From Turritopsis dohrnii (Eukaryota; Cnidaria; Hydrozoa; Anthoathecata; Oceaniidae), in assembly GCA_027922465.2 (NCBI GenBank), contig BQMF02000425.1, forward strand, positions 186,001 to 250,000: 64,000 bases of DNA, written 5' to 3'. The translations under genes were made by a program, and so were the position numbers. The notes below the pieces were generated by a model. It searched no databases. It was not told where the DNA came from and was given only the letters and a program-made list of their open reading frames with translations. This document shows positions 1 through 15,887 of the stretch, one piece after another. The stretch's first letter is position 1, and each line of letters starts with the position of its first letter.

Positions 1-517
1 AAAACATCTTGAACATTTTGAACAAGCAACTTTATTATTCTTTTGTATATAGTCACTTAAGCTATGCAAATGTAAATATGGGCTAGCACACAAAAAAAAT
101 AAACTAACATCTCTTTTTCAACGCCAGAAGCATGCCATCAGAGTTATACACAATAAAGATCGTTTTACTCATACAAAGCCTCTCTTTGCAGAATCCTCCA
201 TACCAACACTATATGAACTTAACATTTTCCAAACTCTTATTTTTATGTTAAAGTGCAAAACGAAGCAATCACAATCTGTTTTTCATAGTCTTTACACACT
301 CAAACCCCAAAACAAATATACAACTCGAAATTCAAGAGTTTTGCTTAAGCCGATGTTCAAAAATAAGCTCAGTCAATTTAGTACTTCATATCGTGGACCA
401 CACTTGTGGAATGCTCTAGTTTCATCATCGAATTCTCTTTCAGATATTGAATATGTTCCTCAATTTAAGAAATTATTAAAAACAATCAAGTTTGAAAATA
501 TCCTTCAATATTTTTGA
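1..517 (+). pseudogene. LINE reverse-transcriptase C-terminal fragment
   Basis: Translation on the + strand gives a typical non-LTR retrotransposon C-terminus. A 'QKHAIRVI' patch followed by 'HTKPLF' lies near 122-190, and a 90-codon open stretch from 245 ends with 'RGPHLWNAL' near residues 51-59, the conserved block just before the end of many LINE proteins. Nothing upstream is available because the window starts here, so the element is at least cut by the window edge. The stretch before 245 needs a frame change to read through, so I treat it as a remnant. The stop is at 515-517 and an AT-rich tail follows. Confidence 0.7.
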
Positions 518-672
518 TCAATTTTCAAGTCAAGTGTAGTTATATACTTATTCCCTTTTAACATTTTGATAAAATTGTAAGATTGTAACAATTACGCTGT
601 GTAGTCACTCGGTTCTCGGCGATAAGATCATTTATGATCTTCTACGAGTTTCCCGTGTTACTTGAAACAATA

Positions 673-1117
673 CATGTTTTTTTTTATAAGCATTGCACTT
701 ATAAGCATATCTAGGCTCAGATATGGGAAAAAATTAAGCATATACTAAGCATTACCTCGAGCCTACAAAAAAATATAAGTTACTTTGTAGTACAGCTACT
801 TTGTTTTTGTGAAGTCATTGCAATTCGAATGTTTAAATAAAAAATTCGAATGTTTCGTAGGAATTCGAATGTTTATAAAAACTTTGAATGTTTATGTGAA
901 AATTGCAAGTGAAAAGATTTCGTAAGGATTTTGACGCAGGAATTTGTCGAGTGTCTACGTTTGAGTTTTTAATTGAATTATTTCTTTAGATCTCACTCGA
1001 AAAATTTATGTTAGGATATAAGCATCCCTCAAGCATTTTTTCAGCCTTATTAAGCTCTCAACCTAAGCATCTCTGAGCCTGTTTTCGGATTTTTATATGC
1101 TTATAAAAAAAAACATG
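673..1117. mobile_element. 445-bp MITE, TA target site, perfect terminal inverted repeat
   Basis: The ends are perfect inverted repeats: CATG, nine T, then ATAAGCAT on the left, and the exact complement on the right (1097-1117). The element is flanked by TA at 671-672 and 1118-1119, as for Tc1/mariner-type insertions. The interior repeats AAGCAT-type words and has no coding potential. It sits in the 3' flank of the LINE fragment at 1-517, so it is younger than that fragment. Confidence 0.7.
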
Positions 1118-1419
1118 TATGTACAAGGACGATCTATATTTCAGATTTAATGTTTATGTAAACATTTTTATATATCTACCATATGATAAAAACTATAATT
1201 AATTGAAAATTTTTACAGTTACGGACTTGTAATGTTTCTTAACTAAAAATATATCAATCAATCAAAAAAATGTTTGGTGTTATTGTTTTTTTTTATTATT
1301 TTGTCGGGCGCGTATATGTTAGATGTGTTTGTTGGGTGCTGAGGGATTCAGTTGTTTTGGTTATACTTAAAATTACCAAGTTCAAGGATTATCTTGAAGA
1401 CTATCAGATAGCAGATAGT

Positions 1420-2275
1420 TCACGATTGTATATGGTGTACAATCGAATAAAGCAGAGGTTGAATTCGGTGTTCCTCAAGCTTTGGAGCCCTTGGTTTTTC
1501 TGTTAATGTTTATACAACACTGTGTGAGCTGTGATCTCGATGTGTTTGCTGATGATTGCTTTTACTATGAACCAAAAACTCTATGGATGAAGTTGTGAAC
1601 GACTTACAAAAGAAAGCAACCAGATAAATCCAGATTAATAATGCGAGGTGTTTACAATCTCTAGAAATGAGTTTCATTTGCTGGTCAACAAATCAAATGC
1701 TTATTTATCGAGAAATAGATTTGGTTCCAAAATCAAAAAGCTGTATCAAATGAGGGACATGCCTAAATCTGCTTTGTCGACAATATATTTTCAAGGAATA
1801 TTACAATCTGTTTTATATGGAATCTTAATATGGGGTAACTGCTCATCTGTGCTCTGACGTCATGCATTGAGAATACGCATATCCGTGCTGCTCGTTTTAT
1901 CAATCGCATAAGCAAGAACATCCTTGGCGTACAAGTACTCCAAATCGCTAATTGGAAACTTATTCAGCACTGCTATTAAAGATCTATCGCTTACAAAACT
2001 TTATAATTTCACCCCTGTTCTACAACCTCATCACAAAATCAAACTCGACCTGCTCAACTAGGAATGCTCGAAGACTCGAAATATCAAGTTTCAAGTATGC
2101 TGATTACAGAGCACCTATTGTTTGGAATAACATTCCTGTGGATATTCGTACAAAGCCGACACCTGAGACCTTTAAAAGAGCCTTGAAGAAATCGAAGTCA
2201 ATCGACAAAATAAATTTTACGACCACCGTTAAGCATTGCATCATGACCATTATGTCTAGTATTAGTGCCTGTTAA
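1420..2275 (+). pseudogene. Decayed LINE reverse transcriptase
   Basis: In shifting frames the + strand reads 'GVPQA..EPLVFLL' near 1469-1500 (a worn GVPQGSVLGPLLF block) and 'FADD' near 1541-1552 (the RT catalytic YxDD box). A thumb-like stretch 'MPKSALSTIYFQGILQSVLYG' lies in the frame 1648-1857. A C-terminal stretch 1952-2275 contains 'YADYRAPIVWNNIP'. Stops and frameshifts between these blocks show it is dead. The 3' half differs from the fragment at 1-517 and from the intact LINE at 44-48.7 kb, so it is a third LINE type. Confidence 0.75.
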
Positions 2276-2776
2276 ACCATAGTTCTCAATCTTATCTAAT
2301 CTAAGTTCTCTATGTCGGTTTTCTGTAATCCTGTGTTTCTAAAGTCAAGTCAAATTGGTTCAGTGGCCTTAACATGACAGTATGGCATACAATCTTGGCT
2401 TTATACCTTTCTTCCAGTTCTTAAACCAGCCCTATATTTTAGCTGAGTTCTGCATTATGTGATAGTTATACGTCGTTAAATCTTGTTATAAAAAATTTTT
2501 TATATAATATGATATTCATTTTTGCTATGACATTATATCAAATTTATATCTGCTGTTTTATCTTTCAACATTCAACCTTAGTTTCTAAACCCTTGTTCAA
2601 TTCTAGAGCTTCCATGTGATAATCTTCCATGTGAAAGATAACATGAAAATATGTGTACAGACATGACAATACGTGTACAAACATATGTATACAAATAGGC
2701 GAACCACTCTCGTGGTCATGACAACTATGACAACGGTTACAAAACATTTTCCGTTATATATCTAATTTATCACTGT
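2276..2776. other. Gap, nothing recognised
   Basis: AT-rich sequence between the LINE remnant and the 3' end of the TPR/SGNH gene. It should include that gene's 3' UTR. The short minus-strand open frame at 2565-2747 has no recognisable similarity. Confidence 0.5.
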
Positions 2777-4918
2777 TCAAGAAGCATTCAAAGATTTCTT
2801 AAGAAGCTCTACATAAGTAGGATGTAAATGGGCGCCATCGAATCGATACTGCTCCTTTAACTGGAACTCATCATCTACTAAATCATCTACGAAATCCAAC
2901 CAAAACAATTTCGTCGCTTTGGAAACGGCATTCTTCAGAACTGCATTAAACAGCTTCACCTCGTGAATGGTTTCAGTCAGAACAGGAGGGACAGGGTGTA
3001 CAAAAAGCTTCAAACCCTTTCTCTTTTGTATCTTAATTAAATATTTAGTATATATGTTGACAAGGTTTTGAACGCATTCTTCCCTGCTGTCATAAAGGCA
3101 TTTTCTCATAGCGTCGGAAATACCTTCTCTGCAGTCGATTTCGCCCATCACGAATATGCAAGCGGAGCTATCAGGTATATCCTTCAGCGCATTGTCAAGA
3201 TTCAGCTTCGTGTAGAATTTTGAAGCATTTCGCAAATGCCAAATCTTTAAACCTGTGATTAAGACTGGCTTGATGGTATATTCGGTAGAGCCAATGGGAA
3301 CATTTCTCCAAGAAACAGGCAGAACATGACTGTCACCCACCAGGAACAATGGCGGCGCTTCACCACCACATGTTGCGTCACCACCAAAATCAGGACTTGC
3401 ACAAATTTGACTTATACATTTGAAATAAGCATGTTCGTTTCGGATAAGAGTTTTGCGTAAGTTTTCCTGGGATTTCACTAATGGTTCGAGAATTTTCACA
3501 AACATCGGCACCATCTTCAAGTAACCAAGAACAAAGGCTACCTTAACAATTGTAAAATACAAAGCAAGCAGTTGCAACTCTGAATCTGCCATGCTTCCTG
3601 CAATGACTTTCTTATGACCATCTGTGTTTAACAATTCATCGCCGTCATAAGTTCCATTCAACACTTTATTAAGAACTTTGATAATTGGACTCAAATCCAC
3701 CTTTCGCAATACTTGACGATCCAATTTAGCATCACAAAAGTTGATAGCCAGTTTCAATAAATCATTGTATGCATTGAGATTCTCGTTGACATGCACAATT
3801 AACAATGCTATATCCACACTGTTAGGAGCAAGCTTAAACGCATGTTGCAAAAGTGACATACACTCGTCCAATGCACCGTGTTTGCGAAGAAAGTTAGCAA
3901 TGTAAACTACTGCAGGAGCGTCTTTCCAAGCAGCAGCCATTTGCTTCTTCAGTGCATCATAACCACCCTTTTCTTGAACCATTTCAGAAAAAAACCGTTG
4001 CAACTCTTCATCATTCTTCCGATGTGCAACGGCATGCAACAGTACAATGAATACATCATCCAAAGCAACTTGCTTCAATCGGTACCCAACACGTGCATAC
4101 CCAAGTAAACCATCAACATGTTGTTTGTCGGTCATCTGAGATACACTCAAAAATTGCTGAAAAGCATGTTCTAACTGTCCCATACTTTCTAGTGCAACAC
4201 CTAATGCAACATTCCCATCGTGAATTGACTGGATAGGTTGTTTGGATCGTTTCAAATCATTTATGCATCGTGAAATCACACTCACTGCTTTACCCAGTTC
4301 ATTGCAATGTACCAGAGCTTGTCCATAATCAAGAACAACTTTAGAGTCAGTAGTTCTCCCTTCAGTCACAATCTTTTCAAAATATGGCAAGCATTTATGA
4401 TACCTTTGTGCCTTAAAATAAATGTAACCCAAACCAAATAATGCATCAAAGTTATTTGGTCTTTTTTCCAAAATAATCTCAAACTTTCGTAGAGCTAAAT
4501 CGTAAAGCTTTTCTTCCAAATACTTGCTTGCATCAGCCAACAAGGAGCTAGTTTCTTTGTCACATTTCATTATAGACACTTCAGTACCACACTCAGCACG
4601 TACATCCTCTTTAGTTATCATTGTTTTTTCATATCGAATTTTGCTTTTATTGACATCATTGGCAACTACAACAATGATATCACTACAATCACTGATTTTA
4701 TCTAATAAACAATCATGATTGATTGGTTTATTGTGCAATGACAACTGTAAACTCCCCAAATGAATATCGATCTTCATCAGATCAGTCAATTGTTTGCACA
4801 TCAACTTCAAACAGCCTTTGATATCAAGCTGTTTATCACATGCATTATATCTGAAAACAGCAGTGAGCTTCCCATGATCCTGTACTGAACTGAATTGGAA
4901 ATGAAAATATAATTTCAT
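2777..4918 (-). CDS. Intronless TPR protein with C-terminal SGNH-hydrolase-like domain
   Basis: A single open frame of 713 codons. Residues 1-90 look like a small ubiquitin- or PB1-like beta-grasp fold (low certainty). Residues about 125-480 are helical with TPR-like repeats; the clearest runs from 'ADASKYLEEKLYDLA' to about 185. The last 190 residues carry three SGNH-family blocks in order: 'GDSH' at 528-531 (nucleophile Ser), 'GEID' at 592-595 in the block III position where GxND is usual, and 'DGAHLHP' from 694 (catalytic Asp/His pair). No signal peptide or membrane segment is visible, so it is probably cytosolic. SGNH enzymes are esterases or lipases; the substrate cannot be inferred. The start follows 'caaa', an acceptable animal context. 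I know no gene symbol. The gene has no introns although neighbours such as AMMECR1 and SIK do. Confidence 0.82.
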   Translation of the reverse strand: MKLYFHFQFSSVQDHGKLTAVFRYNACDKQLDIKGCLKLMCKQLTDLMKIDIHLGSLQLSLHNKPINHDCLLDKISDCSDIIVVVANDVNKSKIRYEKTMITKEDVRAECGTEVSIMKCDKETSSLLADASKYLEEKLYDLALRKFEIILEKRPNNFDALFGLGYIYFKAQRYHKCLPYFEKIVTEGRTTDSKVVLDYGQALVHCNELGKAVSVISRCINDLKRSKQPIQSIHDGNVALGVALESMGQLEHAFQQFLSVSQMTDKQHVDGLLGYARVGYRLKQVALDDVFIVLLHAVAHRKNDEELQRFFSEMVQEKGGYDALKKQMAAAWKDAPAVVYIANFLRKHGALDECMSLLQHAFKLAPNSVDIALLIVHVNENLNAYNDLLKLAINFCDAKLDRQVLRKVDLSPIIKVLNKVLNGTYDGDELLNTDGHKKVIAGSMADSELQLLALYFTIVKVAFVLGYLKMVPMFVKILEPLVKSQENLRKTLIRNEHAYFKCISQICASPDFGGDATCGGEAPPLFLVGDSHVLPVSWRNVPIGSTEYTIKPVLITGLKIWHLRNASKFYTKLNLDNALKDIPDSSACIFVMGEIDCREGISDAMRKCLYDSREECVQNLVNIYTKYLIKIQKRKGLKLFVHPVPPVLTETIHEVKLFNAVLKNAVSKATKLFWLDFVDDLVDDEFQLKEQYRFDGAHLHPTYVELLKKSLNAS

Positions 4919-6499
4919 TTTGCAATCCTAAAGATAGAAACATGCAACTGATATAAGTATAACTGTATACTGAAATTTAATCAGCCATTATCGTAAAATG
5001 GGGTAACTTCGATCAGTAAAAATAAACTGTTAAAATCTGGAAATCAAATCAATCATCACTATTCACAAGGGAGTTTAGAGGATTTTTAATAATAAGCACA
5101 CTTTTCTATGATGAAAAGTAAAAAAAAAGCAATATATTATTTTCATCATTAATCTTTTCGTCGACCTTATGTCAACTCGTCAGCGATGATTTTTTCATAC
5201 TTATAAGCAAATAAAATAAATGACAAAATGAAACTAGGAAGAATAAAAATCAGTCGTTTTGCTTGGGATGAAATCAACAAAATAATTCAAAAAAAAAGCA
5301 GAAGTTTATAAAAGATGTAATGCATCATTAACTGTTTCCTTTGTGCGTAACATAAACCTTTATGTTAAAAATTTTTTTCTAACAATGAGTTTTGTATACA
5401 CCAATGTTAATGTTGTTCTCGGTTTCGAGAGAGCCAGCAATAAAAGACAAGGATCAGAAGAGACCAGTAATCATTAGCTTTGATTAATTTTTTTTTTTTT
5501 TTTAATCAAATTTTTAGCGGGAATTAATTTTGGCGGATCCCAGAAAAAATTATTTTTGGCGGAGGGAAGAAATATTGGCGGATTTTGGCGGTTTTGAACC
5601 AATCTGCTAAATCTGACAAAATTTCTTCCCTTAAGGTATACAAAACAAGTAAAAATACGATAAGAACAAACTGGAGGCTATTCAAAAAGCACTGTTGTCA
5701 ACTGACACAAAAGATCAATGAAATGAATGTTAATGAAAAAGTCAGTAATTTCAAATTCTGGCCAAACATAGCTAGGTTTCTACAACAAATTCAAATACAG
5801 TATTTTTCTGAAATAAACGGTGAAGAGAAAAGCATCACCACAGCACAGTACAGTGGTGCAGTTCTCGAGCACCCACACCACTGACTGGCACTGCTACCAC
5901 AGAACCCCCCCACTCTCCGTCAAGGGTCAGGATTAGTGTAAGGGTTAGGATTAGGTTTCCTTTATCTCCGTGATGTATGTACTAGAAAAATATGGCAGAT
6001 ACATTTAGGGGGGTGCGAAAAGGAAATAGCGCCGAACCCCCCTCCCATGGATGATGCCTGAGTGAGATGCTAAGGGTAGGCGCATAATGCAGCACTATCT
6101 GTAAAATAACAAAGATGGAAGGGAAGCGCATTGGAACATATATACATCATGAGATTAGTGTCGTTACATACATCATCATGTTTTTTTAAACAAATACATG
6201 TAGCTAAAAATCTCCAAGCAAGTGAGATCAATCATGCACAACTCCATCTCCAGCTCGGACGCCATCATTGTTTTCTAGAATATTTTTACATGGCGGCCGC
6301 AAGGAGAACCAAGCGAAAAGTATTTTTATTTATCTATGCTGTTGTAAAATCAGGACCGCCAGATAACGATTTAGGGTGAGGGGGCCAAAATTGTGAAAAA
6401 AGGACCGGATTTGTTATAGCTATTGGCAGTTTGCTATTTCAGAATGCACTCACAGACAGTGGTGTGTTTATATAAACATCTTTGTGAAGTGTACATCAT
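4919..6499. other. Intergenic stretch upstream of the TPR/SGNH gene
   Basis: Mostly AT-rich non-coding sequence that should hold the promoter of the minus-strand gene. Visible items are a single 'GTAAAATGGGGTAACTT' motif near 4995, resembling the termini of the element at 10997-12492; a GGCGG-rich patch near 5530-5595; and two C-rich runs near 5905 and 6030. The open frame 5585-5884 (99 codons) resembles nothing I know and is not called. Confidence 0.4.
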
Positions 6500-6664
6500 C
6501 AGAGGCGTAGTTAGGGTCAGTCAAATAAGCCCGGAGAAGTTCAACATTATGATATTTCTTTTCAGTCTTAAGTGCCGATTAGGTTACTTGCACGCTTTCC
6601 CTTTCTACCTTAAATGACTTAACTCTCCTCCACAAATTTTGACTGACCTCTGGCTACGCCTCTG
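6500..6664. mobile_element. 165-bp hAT-like MITE, 5-bp target duplication ATCAT
   Basis: The termini CAGAGGCGTAG (6500) and CTACGCCTCTG (to 6664) are inverted, with similarity continuing into GTCAGTCAAA on both sides. ATCAT directly flanks both ends (6495-6499 and 6665-6669). CAGAGGCGTAGC-type ends are common in hAT-derived MITEs. The usual hAT duplication is 8 bp; here only 5 bp match. Confidence 0.65.
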
Positions 6665-7972
6665 ATCATCAAAATAAAGACTTACATTAATTGCGAAAAT
6701 CTTCGGGGACGGTTTAAATTTCGGACAAAAAGTTGTCCGAAAATTTTGGTAATCCGAACTTTTAAGTGTCCAAAAATTCTTATGAGTTTCAAATTACGGT
6801 AGACCGGAAAAAGAGATTTGAAATCCTCTTTCGCATATTTAAGGATATACTCTCCCTCCTGAAGACCCTTTTCAATGTTTGGAGGGTACCATGTGAGTTG
6901 ATAAATACTATTAAATAGTATTTGCAAATAATTTTTGATAAAACAAACGACTGTCTTATTCTTACTTGGCCAACCGAAATTGAAGAATAAAATAATTGAT
7001 CACACCGGTCGCCAGTTTGTTATTGTTTTTGTCCTTGTCTATATCATCTATTATACAGTCAATACCAATACAGATCCCAAATCATAGTTAACTCGGAATA
7101 AACGGTAACTATGCTTATACGAATGTGCATAAATTCTCTGACTCAAACACATTTCATTGTCACTCTCAACTTGAAAAAATGCACTTTTTTCTATTCGTAT
7201 TAGATGTTGGTTTCGATACGTTACGTTGTTCGTTACGTTGAGTTTAGAATGAATTAAACAAGCAGTTGAATAAGCATAAAAAGTCATGCGCGCAAAATCA
7301 CACTTCGACGGCGTTATGCGAAAAATTATACCATTTAGGTAATTCGTAATAAAACTAATTCTGAGAACTTCTTACTTCTTCCTTTGTTAATTTTGGGGAT
7401 CAGCTCACTCTAGCTTCATTAAAACCAAAAAGATTTGATTGGAATATCTTCATAACAAAACCAGTGAATACATTATAATAATATATATAATATAAATACA
7501 ATAAAACTAAGGCGTTAGTAAAAAACACTACAGAAACTTATGCTTCATATGCTCCATATGCTTGGCGAAATGACTACATGCAAAAATATAAATCGCCAAA
7601 ATACCAGAATAATATATAAGAACGATTTCTCGTGATAAGAAATAACTTTCACAATTATGTAATCACAAAATTTCATTCTAACATTCCAGAAGTATATTCA
7701 AGAAAATCGATATATTGGTAGCGATATATTACTGCAGTATGTTTCTGCAGGCCACGATGAAAAATAATCGAATATAACCCGAACCAACTGCTACCGTTAT
7801 ACTGCAATCATCGTTAACCAAACAGAATGGTTGACACATAAAATAATGATTTGTGTTTGAATCACCCACAGTTGCACGAAAAATAACCCTACTACTCGAA
7901 ACCTACCTCACAAAGAGTAAAACAAAACTATTTTACTTCTAACTGTTTGTAGGAAGAAAAAAATCACGGACG
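6665..7972. other. Intergenic stretch downstream of AMMECR1
   Basis: AT-rich sequence between the small MITE and the AMMECR1 stop codon (minus strand). Its right part should be the AMMECR1 3' UTR. No other gene or clear repeat was recognised. Confidence 0.4.
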
Positions 7973-14403
<6,431 letters not shown>

Positions 14404-14952
14404 CTCTTTTCTCTCCTCTTGATATAGGAAAAACAAGAATAAAACCCAGCAAAACACCGTGTCGAACTATTCGGTTGGATTAAAACTAAACTAATAGAAA
14501 CTAATAAACTAATGAGAGGATAGGGAGATGCAGGGAAGACCTATATTTTCGTAAATGTAAACTTATGTCGAAATCTTTGGTGCTTTCAACCCTGCGCTCC
14601 CTTTCCACTAAATATCCAGATTTTTTGAAAACAAAATGAAACCGAAACTTTTCGGGTTTTTTCAACGGAAAAATCCTCATTCACAAATTGAAAAATCTAT
14701 AGGGATTGTAAGTCGTAAATAAATCATCAATAATATTTCCTTTGTACTTTTTGCGGCCCTTCAAGAAGACAGTGTACGGTTTTTGCGTAGTAATTTGATA
14801 ACACCCAGTACAGTTCATGGGCTTAATCTAGTTACTTAGGGTCAACGGGAGAAATACCATGCAAATCGGATTGACAACAAAGATGGTAGACTGAAATTGT
14901 GTGTTATGTTTTCGAACGAAGCTGAGTGTGTGTGTGTGCAGCAGGTTTATCC
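14404..14952. promoter_or_regulatory. Divergent promoter region of AMMECR1 and MPPED
   Basis: About 550 bp lies between the start codons of two head-to-head genes, so both promoters must be here or reach into 5' introns. A (TG)n-CAGCAG stretch at 14925-14943 just before the MPPED ATG looks like a splice acceptor, and a similar tract precedes the AMMECR1 ATG. A 5' UTR intron or trans-spliced leader is therefore possible for each. No TATA box is convincing. Confidence 0.45.
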
Positions 14953-15831
14953 ATGGAGAATTCCAGTATAATAACTGTTCACCATTTGGCAGATAATCCA
15001 AATCGATGTTATGCATACGAAAAGAATAACGGTAGATTTGATAACTTACGAAAACTTCATGACAAGTCAATCTTAATATCAAAGAGTGATGCTGGTCCAG
15101 GTCGGACTGTCCGTATCGTGTGCATATCTGATACACACAGTAAAACAAAAAACGCAGATCAATTACCAAGCGGTGATATTTTGATACACGCTGGAGATTT
15201 TACTGGACTAAGCAGTGAGAGAGAAATACGGGAATTCAACGATTTCTTGAAAAGTGTGAAGCATAAGTATAAATACATCCTAGTCATTGCTGGAAATCAC
15301 GAGATATCATTCGATGAAGCAACGTGGAATAGAGGTGGAATGTTGATGTCACTTGCAAAACTATACTTTCTGCAGTCCCCATTTTCTGCAATGTTGACCC
15401 CAAAGCAATCGAAAAGTTTATTGACGAATTGCCAATACATTCAAGATGAAAGCGTGGAAATATTAGGGATAAAAATATACGGTTCCCCATGGCAACCGCC
15501 ACATTTCAACCTGGCATTCAATTTAAATCGTGGACAAGAGCTTCTAGAAAGATGGAACAAGATACCGGATGACATTGATATTTTGATAACTCACGGCCCC
15601 CCATTGGGTATAGGTGATTTGGTGAAAGGAAAACAACATGTTGGTTGTTCAGAATTATTAACGACAATTCAAGAGAGAGTACGACCAAAATATCATATTT
15701 TTGGGCATATCCACGAAGATCACGGCGTATGGAGTGATGGACAAACGACATTTATCAATGCTTCCACATGTGACATTAGGTATAATCCAGTAAACACTGC
15801 TGTAGTGTTTGATTACATTATTGACACATAA
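14953..15831 (+). CDS. MPPED: MPPED-family metallophosphoesterase
   Basis: Intronless, 292 residues from ATG 14953, matching the roughly 294 residues of MPPED2. An upstream in-frame ATG at 14926 would be removed by the acceptor-like tract at 14925-14943, so I prefer 14953. Calcineurin-like motifs appear in order: 'SDTH' (60-62 DTH), 'HAGDF' (G81, D82), 'GNHE' (114-117), 'YGSPWQPP', 'THGPPLGIGD' and 'FGHIHEDHG'. All metal ligands are present, including the GHxH histidine that I recall as replaced by Gly in mammalian MPPED2, so this copy should be catalytically competent. The family hydrolyses phosphodiesters (cyclic nucleotides in vitro) in the cytosol. The gene is divergent from AMMECR1 and convergent with CLNS1A. 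Confidence 0.95.
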   Translation: MENSSIITVHHLADNPNRCYAYEKNNGRFDNLRKLHDKSILISKSDAGPGRTVRIVCISDTHSKTKNADQLPSGDILIHAGDFTGLSSEREIREFNDFLKSVKHKYKYILVIAGNHEISFDEATWNRGGMLMSLAKLYFLQSPFSAMLTPKQSKSLLTNCQYIQDESVEILGIKIYGSPWQPPHFNLAFNLNRGQELLERWNKIPDDIDILITHGPPLGIGDLVKGKQHVGCSELLTTIQERVRPKYHIFGHIHEDHGVWSDGQTTFINASTCDIRYNPVNTAVVFDYIIDT

Positions 15832-15887
15832 CTCGTTCAAATGTACCCTCGCTCTTTACCAAGACAACAGTATTCTTCACGACATCC

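Noticed and set aside
5585..5884. 99-codon open frame
   Set aside because: No recognisable domain, no supporting splice or codon evidence, in a repeat-rich intergenic region.
5920..5960. GGGTTAGGATTAGG run resembling telomeric repeat
   Set aside because: Only one or two degenerate units; not a TTAGGG array.
14926..14952. Upstream ATG for MPPED
   Set aside because: It lies in a (TG)n-CAG acceptor-like tract, and starting at 14953 gives the normal family length.
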